A DNA stretch of 64,000 nt from Mucilaginibacter gilvus (GCF_004054195.1 NZ_SBIW01000002.1:248001-312000), one strand, 5' to 3'. Positions 27,680 to 37,662 are shown, numbered from the stretch's first letter. The notes: generated from the sequence alone by a model not told the origin. Numbers and translations: made by a program.

Positions 27680-29032
27680 ATGAAACTAAAATTACCAATC
27701 ACAAAAGTAACTATTGCTTGCCTCATATTAATTGCTGCCACCAACATAACTGCCAACGCACAGGAAGTTATCACCCTGCAAAAAGCGGTAGAACGCGCGC
27801 TTGAACGTAACCTTACTATAAAACAGGCCCAGTATAACGAAGCGCTTAGCGTTGCAGATTATGAACAAAGCAGAAACAATAGGCTGCCGGCCGTTAGTGC
27901 CAGCCCGCGTGCTTACTATAACTTTGGCCGTAGCGCTGATCCGTCAACAAATCAATTCGTTAACCAGCGTATTTTTGCAATAGATGGCGGCGTTAATGCG
28001 CAAGTAACTCTTTTCCAGGGATTCCAACTGCGCAATCAAATTATTCAAAACCGTATTTTGGTTGATGTTGATAAAAGCAACACCGCTAAAATAAAGAATG
28101 ACCTGGTGTTAAACGTAGTTACGCAATATTTAGCCATATTAACCAATCAGGATTTAGTTACTGCCGCCAAACAACAGATAGATATATCTAAAATAGCTTT
28201 AGACCGCGCGCAAAAGAATTTTGATGTAGGCAACCAAACTCTTGCCGACCTATCGCAAGCTAAAGCACAGCGATCTACTGCCGAGCTTAATTTAACCACG
28301 GCACAAAACCAGTTAGATATTTCGTTATTGGTGCTAAAGCAATACATGGAGATGAACCCGCTGGAAGAGATCACAGTTGAGAAACCGGATATCAGCAAAC
28401 TTGGCGATGTACGTACTGCTTATGACGGCGCGAGCGTAATAAAAACTGCGTTGGAAATTAACCCTGATGTAAAACTTGCCGAAACCAGGGAACGGGTATC
28501 GCAGCAAGCCATAAAAACAGCCATGGGAGCCTACTATCCAAGCGTTGTGCTTTTCGGTTCGGCAAATTCATTTTACTCTGATGCGCGTACCATTAATGGG
28601 GCCAATTACCCCTTTGTAGATCAGTTCAAAGATAACTTTAACCAGTCGGTAGGTATTTCTTTACAGATACCGATTTTTAACCGGTTTACAACCCGCACAT
28701 CGGTACGCAAAGCACGCATCAACTTTTTAAATGCACAGGTAAATACGCAACTGTCAAAAAACAACCTCAGTAAAATAATTATACAAGCAGTATTAGATGT
28801 GCAGGCCGCCAACAAGAAGCTGCAAAGTACCGAGCAAGCGTACCAGGCCAATAAAGAAGCCTTTAATGTAATACAGCAACGGTACAATGTAGGGCTGGTA
28901 AACTCGCTCGATTACAACACATCGTTAACCAACCTGAATAAATCCCAGTTCGACCTGATCCAGGCACGTTACGAGGTAATATTTAGAAGTAAGGTAATTG
29001 ATTATTATCTTGGTAACCCTATAACACTCTAA
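27680..29032 (+). CDS. TolC-family outer membrane channel protein
   Basis: A 450-residue exported protein: signal peptide at residues 1-28 (ends A-N-A), then two repeats of long alpha-helical hairpins and beta strands typical of TolC/OEP. The L-E-R-N-L-T-I-K-Q-A segment early in the mature protein and the coiled-coil regions near 170-230 and 360-420 support this. The ATG at 27680 is chosen over the TTG at 27665. It is followed after 32 bases by the periplasmic adaptor gene, so both form the outer parts of a tripartite exporter; the inner-membrane pump gene is not next to them. Confidence 0.93.
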   Translation: MKLKLPITKVTIACLILIAATNITANAQEVITLQKAVERALERNLTIKQAQYNEALSVADYEQSRNNRLPAVSASPRAYYNFGRSADPSTNQFVNQRIFAIDGGVNAQVTLFQGFQLRNQIIQNRILVDVDKSNTAKIKNDLVLNVVTQYLAILTNQDLVTAAKQQIDISKIALDRAQKNFDVGNQTLADLSQAKAQRSTAELNLTTAQNQLDISLLVLKQYMEMNPLEEITVEKPDISKLGDVRTAYDGASVIKTALEINPDVKLAETRERVSQQAIKTAMGAYYPSVVLFGSANSFYSDARTINGANYPFVDQFKDNFNQSVGISLQIPIFNRFTTRTSVRKARINFLNAQVNTQLSKNNLSKIIIQAVLDVQAANKKLQSTEQAYQANKEAFNVIQQRYNVGLVNSLDYNTSLTNLNKSQFDLIQARYEVIFRSKVIDYYLGNPITL

Positions 29033-29064
29033 ACTTTAAATAAATAAAATCCTGAAAAAATATC

Positions 29065-30405
29065 ATGGGAAAGACTACTAAATATATCCTTATCAGCTTA
29101 GGCGCACTGGCCGTACTGCTTTTTATATTGAAAGCTACGGGCGTAATTGGCAAACCTAAACTAACGCAAGTTGCAGTTGAAAAAGCCGATACGCGCGATA
29201 TAAACGAAAACGTATCTGCCAGCGGCAAAATTAAACCACACATTGAGGTAAAAATAAGCCCCGAGGTGAGCGGCGAGGTAGTTGAACTGCCTATTAAAGA
29301 AGGCGACGTGGTAAAAAAAGGCCAGCTGCTTTGTAAGATCCGCCCAGATATCTTAAAATCGGGTTACGACCGTGCAGTTGCCTCTTACAATTCACAAAAA
29401 GCAAACGTTGGCAACTCATCGCAAATGCTGAAACAAAACGAAGCTACCTTTGCAAACCAGGCCTCTATATACAAACGCAGCCAGGAGCTTTACAAAAATA
29501 AAGTACTTACCGCTGCCGAATTTGAGCAGGCAAAAGCCAACTACGAGGGTGCCAAGGCAACTTTAGAAGCAGCTAAACAAAACGTTATAGGCTCTACATA
29601 CGGCTTAGCCCAATCATCCGCATCTGTTAAAGAAGCACATGATAACCTTGCCAAAACAACCATTTATGCACCGGTTGATGGCGTTGTATCAAAACTATCT
29701 ATAGAAATAGGCGAGCGCGTTTTAGGAACCCAGCAATTTGCAGGTACCGAGATCATGACCATATCCGATCTGAACAAAATGGATGTGAATGTTGATGTAA
29801 ATGAGAACGATATCAACCGCATAGCTGTTGGTAACCCATCGCAAATAGAGATAGACGCTTTCCTTGGCAAAAAATTTGAAGGCCAGGTGATAGAGATAGG
29901 CAGTTCGGCAAACGTGGTTGGTACTAATGCCGACCAGGTAACCAACTTTACCGTAAAAGTAAGGATCACCGCGCAATCATACCTGGAATTGCTGAAAAAG
30001 AACGCTGCAAATCACTCTCCTTTTCGCCCGGGATTAACCGCTACGGTTGACATCCAAACAAGTCATGTAAAAGCATTATCGGTGCCAATACAATCGGTTA
30101 CCACCCGCGAAGAAAAGAAACCTGCGGCAAATGGCAACGGAACCGAAGATCCTAAGAAAACAGCAAGCACCCCAATAGCTAAAGAATATGTGTTTGTGCT
30201 TGATAAAGCGAACAAAGTAAAACAGGTACAAGTAAAAACCGGCATACAGGATGATACCTACATACAAATACTAAGCGGCCTTAAAGGCGGCGAAGAAGTA
30301 ATATCTGCACCATTTGCAGCTATCTCTAAAGACCTTAAAGATGGACAAATAGTAGAAAAAGTAGATAAAGCCAAACTATTTACCGGCGACACTAAGAAAA
30401 ACTAG
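29065..30405 (+). CDS. HlyD/MacA-type periplasmic adaptor (membrane fusion protein)
   Basis: A 446-residue protein with a single N-terminal membrane helix (about residues 5-27), a biotinyl-lipoyl-like half (G-E-V-V-E-L-P-I-K-E-G-D-V-V-K-K-G), a long coiled coil (about 100-195), the second lipoyl half (T-T-I-Y-A-P-V-D-G-V-V-S-K-L) and beta-barrel domains to the end. It links an inner-membrane pump to the TolC protein encoded just upstream. The layout fits MacA-like adaptors of ABC exporters, but no MacB gene is in the window. An intrinsic terminator follows directly. Confidence 0.93.
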   Translation: MGKTTKYILISLGALAVLLFILKATGVIGKPKLTQVAVEKADTRDINENVSASGKIKPHIEVKISPEVSGEVVELPIKEGDVVKKGQLLCKIRPDILKSGYDRAVASYNSQKANVGNSSQMLKQNEATFANQASIYKRSQELYKNKVLTAAEFEQAKANYEGAKATLEAAKQNVIGSTYGLAQSSASVKEAHDNLAKTTIYAPVDGVVSKLSIEIGERVLGTQQFAGTEIMTISDLNKMDVNVDVNENDINRIAVGNPSQIEIDAFLGKKFEGQVIEIGSSANVVGTNADQVTNFTVKVRITAQSYLELLKKNAANHSPFRPGLTATVDIQTSHVKALSVPIQSVTTREEKKPAANGNGTEDPKKTASTPIAKEYVFVLDKANKVKQVQVKTGIQDDTYIQILSGLKGGEEVISAPFAAISKDLKDGQIVEKVDKAKLFTGDTKKN

Positions 30406-30426
30406 TTTTTTAAGCTAAAGGCTGAA

Positions 30427-30460
30427 AGGTGAAAGGTTTTAGGATCTTTCACCTCTTTTT
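30427..30460 (+). terminator. Intrinsic terminator after the adaptor gene
   Basis: AGGTGAAAG at 30427-30435 pairs with CTTTCACCT at 30446-30454 and is followed by CTTTTT. The sequence belongs to a simple AAAGGTGAAAGGT repeat that continues around 30485-30515 in inverse form. Confidence 0.7.
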
Positions 30461-30579
30461 GTTTTGTATAGCTGCTTCTCAAATTACCTTTTACCCTTAA
30501 CCTTTTACCTATCGCCTTTTTTTCATTTATTTGTACCGCTGGGGAAAACCAATTGCCCCGGTAGTACATTATATCTGTA

Positions 30580-31587
30580 ATGCTTAAGCAAATACATAAA
30601 ATTACCGTAGTTGGCGGCGGAAGCTGGGCCACCGCTAACATTAAAATACTTGCCGATAACACCGTAGAAAAAGAGATTTTTTGGTGGATGCGGAACGAGC
30701 AGGCGGTTGAACATATCAGCAAATTTGGGCACAATCCCAACTATTTAAGTTCTGTAGAAATTAAAGTGCCGGCGGCAAATATATCTGCCGATCTAAAACC
30801 CCTGATACAAGTTGCAGATTGCATCCTCCTGAATGTGCCTGCCGCGTTTTTGAAAGAAGCCTTGGCTGGAATAACGCCCGAAGACCTTGCCGGCAAAAAA
30901 ATAGTGTCGGCCATTAAAGGAATAGTACCTGATGAAAACCAGATCATCGGCGAATTTCTGAATCAAAACTACAACGTATCTTTCAGCAATTTTATGGTGA
31001 TAAGTGGGCCCTGCCATGCAGAGGAGGTAGCGCTGGAGAAACTATCATACCTTACCATCGCCTCGCAGGATGTTGACCTGGCTACCGAGTTTGCGGCGAT
31101 GCTGAACACCCGCTACATTAAAACCATTGTATCTGATGATATCTACGGCACCGAATACGGCGCCGTATTGAAGAACGTTTACGCCATTGCCAGCGGTATT
31201 TGCCATGGCATAGGTTATGGCGATAACTTCCAGTCGGTATTAATATCAAATGCCATACGCGAGTTGGAACGCTTTGTAGACGAGGTACACCCTATAGACA
31301 GGGACATTAAAGAATCGGCCTACCTGGGCGATCTGCTGGTTACCGCCTATTCGCAGTTTAGCCGCAACCGTACTTTTGGCAATATGATTGGCAAAGGATA
31401 CACGGTAACATCGGCACAATTGGAAATGAACATGGTAGCTGAAGGCTATTATGCAGTAAATTGCCTACACCAGGTAAACCGCCAGTACAAGGTAGATATG
31501 CCTATATGCGATGCTGTTTACGCTATTTTATATAAAAAAGCTTCCCCTGCGGCGGAAATGCGTAAACTGGCAGAGAAATTGAGTTAA
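30580..31587 (+). CDS. gpsA: NAD(P)-dependent glycerol-3-phosphate dehydrogenase
   Basis: A 335-residue cytoplasmic enzyme reducing dihydroxyacetone phosphate to sn-glycerol 3-phosphate for phospholipid synthesis. The N-terminal nucleotide-binding motif is G-G-G-S-W-A-T-A (residues 10-17), the substrate region has S-G-P-C-H-A-E-E and the catalytic Lys lies in G-A-V-L-K-N-V-Y-A. Length is normal. It is followed by two small envelope protein genes on the same strand. Confidence 0.97.
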   Translation: MLKQIHKITVVGGGSWATANIKILADNTVEKEIFWWMRNEQAVEHISKFGHNPNYLSSVEIKVPAANISADLKPLIQVADCILLNVPAAFLKEALAGITPEDLAGKKIVSAIKGIVPDENQIIGEFLNQNYNVSFSNFMVISGPCHAEEVALEKLSYLTIASQDVDLATEFAAMLNTRYIKTIVSDDIYGTEYGAVLKNVYAIASGICHGIGYGDNFQSVLISNAIRELERFVDEVHPIDRDIKESAYLGDLLVTAYSQFSRNRTFGNMIGKGYTVTSAQLEMNMVAEGYYAVNCLHQVNRQYKVDMPICDAVYAILYKKASPAAEMRKLAEKLS

Positions 31588-31616
31588 GTACGCTAATTAA
31601 CTCAATTTACCATACC

Positions 31617-31955
31617 ATGAAAAAGTTATTCAGTACAGCAATGTTTGCGGCAGCTATGTTTGCAGCCTCTTCTACTTTTGCACAAACGCATAAAGACACA
31701 ACCGTTACCCAAAAAGTTGGCACAACCGTAAAAAAGGGATGGAAAGCAACAAAAAAAACAGCCAGCAAAGTTGGCAATGAAACAGCCGAAGTTACATCGA
31801 AGGGCGCAGCGGCGGTTTTAGATAAAAAATACGACGGCATGGTTGGGCCACACGGCCAAACTATCTACATTGATAAAAATGCTCACTACTACTACGTAAA
31901 CTATAAGGGGCGTCACATTTATGTGAGAAAATCGGCCTTAGTTGCTAAGCCTTAA
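31617..31955 (+). CDS. Small secreted basic protein, function unknown
   Basis: A 112-residue protein with a signal peptide (residues 1-22, ending S-T-F-A) and a Lys/Thr/Ala-rich mature part. A repetitive basic segment (K-K-G-W-K-A-T-K-K-T-A-S-K) is followed by a compact C-terminal piece with G-P-H-G-Q-T-I-Y-I and Y-K-G-R-H-I-Y-V. The second half could be a small beta domain. It lies 30 bases after gpsA and ends at a clear terminator. I do not recognise a named family. Confidence 0.75.
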   Translation: MKKLFSTAMFAAAMFAASSTFAQTHKDTTVTQKVGTTVKKGWKATKKTASKVGNETAEVTSKGAAAVLDKKYDGMVGPHGQTIYIDKNAHYYYVNYKGRHIYVRKSALVAKP

Positions 31956-31965
31956 AAATACCGTT

Positions 31966-31995
31966 AAAGCACCTGTTGCAAAGCAGGTGCTTTTT
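31966..31995 (+). terminator. Intrinsic terminator after the small secreted protein gene
   Basis: A perfect 10-bp stem (aaagcacctg at 31966-31975 with caggtgcttt at 31984-31993), eight-base loop, and T-run to 31995. Confidence 0.9.
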
Positions 31996-32013
31996 CTTTA
32001 CCTTATCAACCTC

Positions 32014-32328
32014 ATGAAATCCTACGCTTTAACATTTATACATATGGCCTGCGCAGGTATGCTGCTCACGGCTGCCTGCCATAAAAACGAATCTAACAAA
32101 AAATTGCAGGGGAACTGGAAATCTAAAGACAGCATCACCAGCCTAAAGATCACCGAAAAGCAGTTTACGCTGGATAATGAGGCTGAAGATTACTTTTTGA
32201 AAGGCGATACCATTTTTACCTCCTTTGAAGGTAACCTGCCCTACACTAAGTTTGTAATACAAAACCTGGACGAAAAGCAGTTAAACCTCCTGTTCCCGGA
32301 TTCTGTAGCGGTAGAATTTAGCCGTTAA
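32014..32328 (+). CDS. Small lipoprotein, lipocalin-like size, function unknown
   Basis: A 104-residue protein starting at M-K-S-Y-A-L-T-F. The track frame begins at 31942, but that would run through the terminator, so I use the ATG at 32014. A lipobox (L-L-T-A-A-C) gives Cys near residue 20. The mature part has Q-G-N-W-K-S-K-D-S then alternating hydrophobic strands, as in small lipocalin-type lipoproteins of Bacteroidota. It is probably attached to a membrane facing the periplasm. Specific function unknown. Confidence 0.7.
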   Translation: MKSYALTFIHMACAGMLLTAACHKNESNKKLQGNWKSKDSITSLKITEKQFTLDNEAEDYFLKGDTIFTSFEGNLPYTKFVIQNLDEKQLNLLFPDSVAVEFSR

Positions 32329-32446
32329 AACAAAAACCTCCCGGATGCTGGTGCAAACGAGAGGCCTTGTAAACAAAACTAAACTAAAACTATGCTTTTG
32401 GGTAAACTACCCCCCAAAAACTCTTATGAAAAACTAAAAAACTAAA

Positions 32447-34294
32447 TTAGAATCTTCTGCGGCGCTCCGGACGTTCCTCGCGGGGTTTGCCAGAGAAATC
32501 GCGGAAACCACCGCCACCGGCGCTTTTGTTCCTGTCCCTGTTAAAGCCACCTTCGCGTCTTTCGCCACCACCACTTCTTTCACGGTTGAAACCGCCGCCG
32601 CCTTCGCGTCTTTGGTAACCACCTTCGCGTCTTTCGCCACCACCTGTACGGGTTGTGCTGGTACCTTCGCCAGATATTTCTATCCTAACTTCGCGGCCTT
32701 TAAATTCAACGCCTTTAAAGTTGTTCACTACCTGGTCAACATCGCCGTTGCTTACTTCAAAGAAAGAGTAAACACCTTTAACATCAATTTTACCAACAGT
32801 ACGGCCGCTTATTTTAGAGTTGTTGCAAATGTAACCCAGCAGATCGCCGCGGTTAAATTCATCAACACTACCTAAATTGATAAACAGGCGTGTGTATTCG
32901 CTTTTGCCACCGGCGTCGCGCATACCGCGCTCACCTCTTTCGCCATCCCTTGTACGGAAATCGTCCGCAGGGGCATTAAGGTCCGGTGCATTTTGATAAT
33001 AATCTAAAAAGCGGTTAAACTCTATTGATGCAAACCGTTTGATAACCTGTTCTTTGTCCAGATCTTTAAATTCATCCATAATACGTGGGATGTATTGTTC
33101 AATCTGTTCTTCGTTAACGGTTACGTTATGTACTTTGTGTAACAATGAAAAAAGTTGTTTCTCGCAAACATCAAACCCTGTAGGGATCTCTGCTTTGATA
33201 AACTTTTTACCAATGGTACGTTCTATCTGCCGAATTTTACCAAGCTCTTTGCTGTTGATGATAGCGATAGATACACCTGTTTTACCTGCACGGGCTGTAC
33301 GGCCGCTACGGTGGGTGTAGTTTTCAATTTCGTCAGGTAAGCTGTAGTTAATAACGTGTGTTACATCGTTAACATCAATACCACGTGCGGCAACATCAGT
33401 AGCAATTAATAATTGCAGGCTGCGTTCGCGGTAGCGTTTCATTACCTTATCGCGTTGTTGCTGCGAAAGGTCGCCATGTAAAGAATCGGCATTGTAACCG
33501 TCTTTCATTAACGACTCGGCAATTTCCTGGGTCTCAATTTTAGTACGGCAAAATACGATACCGAAGATAGACGGGTTGTTATCAACAATACGTTTAAAGG
33601 CAGCATATTTATCACGGGCACGTACTACGTAGTACTCGTGGTCTATATTTACATTACCTGTGTTTTTTTCGCCCATGGTTAACTCAAAAGGGTTATCCAT
33701 GTATTTTTTAGCGATCCTTCTTACTTCGGAAGGCATTGTGGCCGAAAACAGCCAGGTTTTTTTCTCGTCAGGAGTGGTGGATAAAATACTGTCAATGTCT
33801 TCCTGGAAGCCCATGTTGAGCATCTCATCAGCCTCATCCAATACTACAAACTTAACCTGCGAAAAGTCTATCGCTTTACGGTTAATAATGTCAAGCATAC
33901 GGCCTGGTGTGGCCACAACGATCTGTACGCCGCGTTTAATTTGGCGTAGTTGATCCTGAATGCTTGCACCGCCATAAACGGCAACAACATTAACGTTGTT
34001 CATTTTTTTGGCGTAGTTCTTAATGTCGTTCGTAATCTGTAAACAAAGTTCACGTGTTGGGCATAAAACAAGCGCCTGCGGATGATTTACTTCGAAATCG
34101 AGCAGTTCTAATAGCGGCAGTCCAAAAGCAGCTGTTTTACCGGTCCCTGTTTGGGCTAATCCGACAAAATCGTTGCTGCCTGTTAACAATACCGGAATTG
34201 ACTGTTCCTGGATTGGTGTAGGATTTTCAAATCCTAACTCAGAGATGGCATTAACAATATCATGACGGATTCCCAGATTGATAAATGGGTTCAT
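32447..34294 (-). CDS. deaD: DEAD-box RNA helicase with DbpA-type domain and RGG tail
   Basis: A 615-residue ATP-dependent RNA helicase. The core shows the Q motif (P-T-P-I-Q-E-Q-S-I-P), motif I A-Q-T-G-T-G-K-T, motif II D-E-A-D, motif III S-A-T and motif VI H-R-S-G-R-T-A-R-A-G. Residues about 465-540 match a DbpA-type RNA-binding domain, and the last 70 residues are Gly/Arg-rich (R-R-E-G-G, R-S-G-G-G). This is the DeaD/CsdA layout, used in ribosome assembly and RNA turnover, often cold-induced. A good promoter lies at 34336-34366. The exact orthology to E. coli DeaD is likely but not certain. Confidence 0.93.
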   Translation of the reverse strand: MNPFINLGIRHDIVNAISELGFENPTPIQEQSIPVLLTGSNDFVGLAQTGTGKTAAFGLPLLELLDFEVNHPQALVLCPTRELCLQITNDIKNYAKKMNNVNVVAVYGGASIQDQLRQIKRGVQIVVATPGRMLDIINRKAIDFSQVKFVVLDEADEMLNMGFQEDIDSILSTTPDEKKTWLFSATMPSEVRRIAKKYMDNPFELTMGEKNTGNVNIDHEYYVVRARDKYAAFKRIVDNNPSIFGIVFCRTKIETQEIAESLMKDGYNADSLHGDLSQQQRDKVMKRYRERSLQLLIATDVAARGIDVNDVTHVINYSLPDEIENYTHRSGRTARAGKTGVSIAIINSKELGKIRQIERTIGKKFIKAEIPTGFDVCEKQLFSLLHKVHNVTVNEEQIEQYIPRIMDEFKDLDKEQVIKRFASIEFNRFLDYYQNAPDLNAPADDFRTRDGERGERGMRDAGGKSEYTRLFINLGSVDEFNRGDLLGYICNNSKISGRTVGKIDVKGVYSFFEVSNGDVDQVVNNFKGVEFKGREVRIEISGEGTSTTRTGGGERREGGYQRREGGGGFNRERSGGGERREGGFNRDRNKSAGGGGFRDFSGKPREERPERRRRF

Positions 34295-34592
34295 GAATTA
34301 AAATAACGTATTTGGCTACATCGCCAAATCGAGCGCAAAAGTACGTTTTATATTCTATTAATCCAATACCTTTTTGCTAATTTAAAATAATGATAATTTT
34401 AGCCTCAGAATTAGCTATAAAACTCTCAAAATCAAACAGTTTTTTGTGCGGATTATTTAAACATCATAATCCGGCGAAATTTTGGGCGACTATCAGCCCC
34501 ATTAAAAAGCCGCCGATATTGGAAAATATCAATTAAAAAATATCTGTATTGGCCGGTTATTTTATACCTTTAAAAATCAACACCTTGCCATC
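34295..34592. other. 298-base divergent region between helicase and hydrolase genes
   Basis: Contains the helicase promoter and a perfect 8-bp hairpin (CGGATTAT...ATAATCCG, 34449-34473). The rest is AT-rich, with no gene found. Confidence 0.5.
34336..34366 (-). promoter_or_regulatory. Bacteroidota-type promoter of the DEAD-box helicase gene
   Basis: On the minus strand TTG (34366-34364) is separated by 20 bases from TACTTTTG (34343-34336), a perfect TAnnTTTG. The leader to the ATG at 34294 would be about 35 bases. Element sequence and spacing both fit the known Bacteroidota consensus. Confidence 0.65.
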
Positions 34593-35468
34593 ATGAAACG
34601 TATCAAAGCCCTTCTCACTATTTTATTAGCCTTAGTTATTTGCAGCGGCTATGCCCAGCAAAAAGAAACCGCCAAAAAAGACACCAACACCTACGGCCAA
34701 AACAAAGCAGTGGGAAAGTATGCCGAGATTCGCGGCATTAAAATGTATTACGAGATCTATGGTAAAGGCGAACCTTTGCTTATTATCCACGGTAACGGCG
34801 GCTCGATAAAAGATTTCAGGTATCAGATCCCTTATTTCGCCAAAAAATACAAAGTAATTTTGGCCGATAGCCGTGCGCAGGGAAAATCCAATAACGACAA
34901 AGATTCCCTCAGCTACGAAATGTTAAGCGATGACCTTAACGCGTTAATGGATCAGCTTAAGCTTAAAAACGCAAATGTAATTGGCTGGAGCGATGGCGGA
35001 ATAGAGGGTTTACTGTTAGCCATGCGTAACCCCGATAAAGTAAAAATGCTTGCCGTAACCGGTGCTAACCTTTGGCCAGATACGACGGCTGTTTACCCCT
35101 ATATTGCCGATTTAGTAATGAAGCAAAACGTATTTACGGCTGATTCGCTAAAGAAAATGAAAAATCCTTCGAGGCTGATAAAAGACCAAGTGCTGTTACT
35201 GCACCTGCTTAGCTACGAACCGCATATAAAACCGGAAGCTTTGCATAAGATAAGCTGCCCCACCCTCGTCATCGGTGGCGACCATGATGTAATAAACCCG
35301 GAACATACCATGCTGATAGCGAAAAACATCCCGCAATCGTATTTATGGATCTTGCCAAACTCCGGGCACTCTACTCCTATTTACTACCGCGATATGTTTA
35401 ACCGTGTAATAGGCGATTTTTTTAGCAAGCCGTACCGCAAGATAGAGAAATGGGACGTATTGAAGTAA
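34593..35468 (+). CDS. Secreted alpha/beta hydrolase
   Basis: A 291-residue exported protein with a signal peptide (residues 1-21, ending G-Y-A-Q). The oxyanion-hole motif is I-I-H-G-N-G-G, the nucleophile elbow G-W-S-D-G-G (Ser), the acid is in G-G-D-H-D-V-I and the catalytic His in N-S-G-H-S-T-P. The fold is a canonical alpha/beta hydrolase with a small cap. Substrate unknown. It stands alone with AT-rich DNA on both sides. Confidence 0.88.
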   Translation: MKRIKALLTILLALVICSGYAQQKETAKKDTNTYGQNKAVGKYAEIRGIKMYYEIYGKGEPLLIIHGNGGSIKDFRYQIPYFAKKYKVILADSRAQGKSNNDKDSLSYEMLSDDLNALMDQLKLKNANVIGWSDGGIEGLLLAMRNPDKVKMLAVTGANLWPDTTAVYPYIADLVMKQNVFTADSLKKMKNPSRLIKDQVLLLHLLSYEPHIKPEALHKISCPTLVIGGDHDVINPEHTMLIAKNIPQSYLWILPNSGHSTPIYYRDMFNRVIGDFFSKPYRKIEKWDVLK

Positions 35469-35592
35469 AGAGGGTTTAAACTTAGCCCTACAGCATGCGT
35501 ACCAGTACGCAGAAAAATATACCGCAAATGCACTATTGGCATAACACTTTAATTAGTTGACATTTACGGGTGAATAAACCATATTACCTGCA

Positions 35593-37644
35593 ATGAGAAC
35601 CCACTTAAAAACCCTGTCGAAAACGCTTACCTTGATGCTATTGCTTATTCTGGCGGTCAGCTCTTGTAAAAAAGACAAGAAAGTTGACCCAACACCTACT
35701 GCAAGCAGCTCGATGACCGGCACAATTGATGGTAAAACCATAAAGCTGGATGCCGGCGCGCTCACATCAACCTACTACTCTACCGATGGCGACGCAAGCA
35801 AGGCTTTAGAAACCTCCGCCACGCTAAATGCTTCGGGCGATAAGTTGAATTTCTTTTTAAACGATCTTAAAAGCGGCATTTTAGCGCTTACCAAAAAATC
35901 GGGCACCTCTTTTAACCCGGGCTCGCATACCATTAAAATATACGCCGATAGCCCAAGCCCGGTACAAAGCTATGTATCGTACTTTAGTGGCGGCAATACT
36001 TATTTTGCCTACTCTGGTTCAATAGAAATAACTATCACCAACACGTCCATCACCGTAAAATGGAGCATCAATTTTAAAGACGCAGCCGGCCGCGAGTTTA
36101 ATTCAGCGGGCTCATTCACGTTTGTTAATTTTTTAAATGTAACCAAACCAAAATCGGAAGTAAAAGACCCTACCCCGGTAGCTGCGAAGCCAACTATCGA
36201 AAATATCAGCCCTACATCGGGTAAAGCCGGCGATTCGGTTTCTATCACTGGAGTAAATTACAGCACCATAGCCAGCGAGAACGAAGTTAAATTTAATGGG
36301 GTGGCTACAACGGTAAAATCTGCAACGGCAACCCGCATTATTGTAACCGCCCCACAAAACGGTACAACCGGCGCGGTTACCCTTAAAGTAAAAAACAGCG
36401 ACCTTACTACCGGCCCAACTTTCACCTACATACAGCCGGCAACCTTAACTTCTATATCACCCGCAACCGGCAAAGTGGGCGATACTGTAATCATCACAGG
36501 CACAAATTTCAGTACCGACCCGGGGCAGAACTCGGTTAAATTTACCGGCGTACAAGGCTCATTAACTGCTGTAGTTAAAAGTGCTACTACCACCAAACTC
36601 GTTGTCACAGTTCCGCAAGGCGCGCTTACCGGCCCAATAACCGTAAGCGTTAGAAGTGGGGCGACACTTACCAGCAGCGAATATGTAGTAATCATCCCTC
36701 AAACCAATGGCGATTGGCAGGAAACAGGTTTTATGCCTTTAATTCAAAACATCAACTTGTCCGCATCAATAGGCAAAACGATGCTATTCACCGGCGGGCT
36801 GGCGCCAAATTACCTGTACTACACCAGCAATGGAACAAGCTACGCAAATGTATACAACAATCTGCCGTTTGATCTGCAATCGCTGCAGATCCACCTGGTT
36901 GCATCTGATGGCAGCACATATTACATTACTACCAATCAAGGTATTGCCAAATCAGCTAATGGTACTACGTGGACAAAACTACTCCCCGATGCTAACTTGC
37001 CAAACCAGGGCTTTACCGGCATGGTTACAAGAGCCGGGGTATTAGCAATAATGAACGCCACCAAATTATTTACCTCTACCGACAAAGGCGATACCTGGGC
37101 GACGGTCGAGTTACAGATCCCTCAGGGCGCGTCTCTTGATTATTTAACCAGCGATGCAAATGGTAAATATTTTTACGCGATAGATATTGCCCATAACCTT
37201 CCGGATAGCCTGGCCAAACACGTAATTTACCGGTCTACCAACCAGGGTAAAACATGGAACGCCACAAACGGTACAACGGGTATTTATGCGTATGCGGGCG
37301 GCTACCAGGATTTCTTTAAATCGTCTGACAATTACCAGTTTGCTTTATTCTCTCCGCCAAGTAATAACACTTTAAATGCTCTTCGCCTTTACAGGTCTAC
37401 TGGGCAAGGTGAGGCATGGGTTAAAATTAGCGATGAACAAAGCTTTACTGTAAAAACATTTGGTACGGTTGTAACTTACGGCGGTACAAGCTTTAATATC
37501 TCTGTAGATCAGGGTACAACTTTTGCGAAGCAAACCATCCCTTCGGGTTACGTTATTGGTGGGATTCAAAGAACAGAAGATTTTTATTACATCTTCTGCT
37601 TCAACACCAGCGGCTCGCACAGGATCTTCCGCCGCGGTATTTAG
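35593..37644 (+). CDS. Lipoprotein with two IPT/TIG domains and a BNR-type propeller
   Basis: A 683-residue surface or periplasmic lipoprotein: lipobox L-A-V-S-S-C near residue 25, then a beta-sandwich region of unknown type (about 40-190), IPT/TIG domain 1 (about 198-277, I-S-P-T-S-G-K-A-G-D-S-V) and domain 2 (about 280-362, I-S-P-A-T-G-K-V-G-D-T-V), and a C-terminal propeller-like region with repeated S-x-D-x-G-x-T-W motifs (S-T-D-K-G-D-T-W, S-T-N-Q-G-K-T-W). Such proteins usually bind glycans or other surface ligands. No susCD genes are adjacent. It ends at a strong terminator. Confidence 0.85.
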   Translation: MRTHLKTLSKTLTLMLLLILAVSSCKKDKKVDPTPTASSSMTGTIDGKTIKLDAGALTSTYYSTDGDASKALETSATLNASGDKLNFFLNDLKSGILALTKKSGTSFNPGSHTIKIYADSPSPVQSYVSYFSGGNTYFAYSGSIEITITNTSITVKWSINFKDAAGREFNSAGSFTFVNFLNVTKPKSEVKDPTPVAAKPTIENISPTSGKAGDSVSITGVNYSTIASENEVKFNGVATTVKSATATRIIVTAPQNGTTGAVTLKVKNSDLTTGPTFTYIQPATLTSISPATGKVGDTVIITGTNFSTDPGQNSVKFTGVQGSLTAVVKSATTTKLVVTVPQGALTGPITVSVRSGATLTSSEYVVIIPQTNGDWQETGFMPLIQNINLSASIGKTMLFTGGLAPNYLYYTSNGTSYANVYNNLPFDLQSLQIHLVASDGSTYYITTNQGIAKSANGTTWTKLLPDANLPNQGFTGMVTRAGVLAIMNATKLFTSTDKGDTWATVELQIPQGASLDYLTSDANGKYFYAIDIAHNLPDSLAKHVIYRSTNQGKTWNATNGTTGIYAYAGGYQDFFKSSDNYQFALFSPPSNNTLNALRLYRSTGQGEAWVKISDEQSFTVKTFGTVVTYGGTSFNISVDQGTTFAKQTIPSGYVIGGIQRTEDFYYIFCFNTSGSHRIFRRGI

Positions 37645-37662
37645 TTGCAGCTACAATATTAG

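Noticed and set aside
32434..32643. 69-codon minus-strand ORF of K-D-A-K/V-V-T-K type
   Set aside because: Out-of-frame reading of the repetitive RGG tail of the helicase gene.
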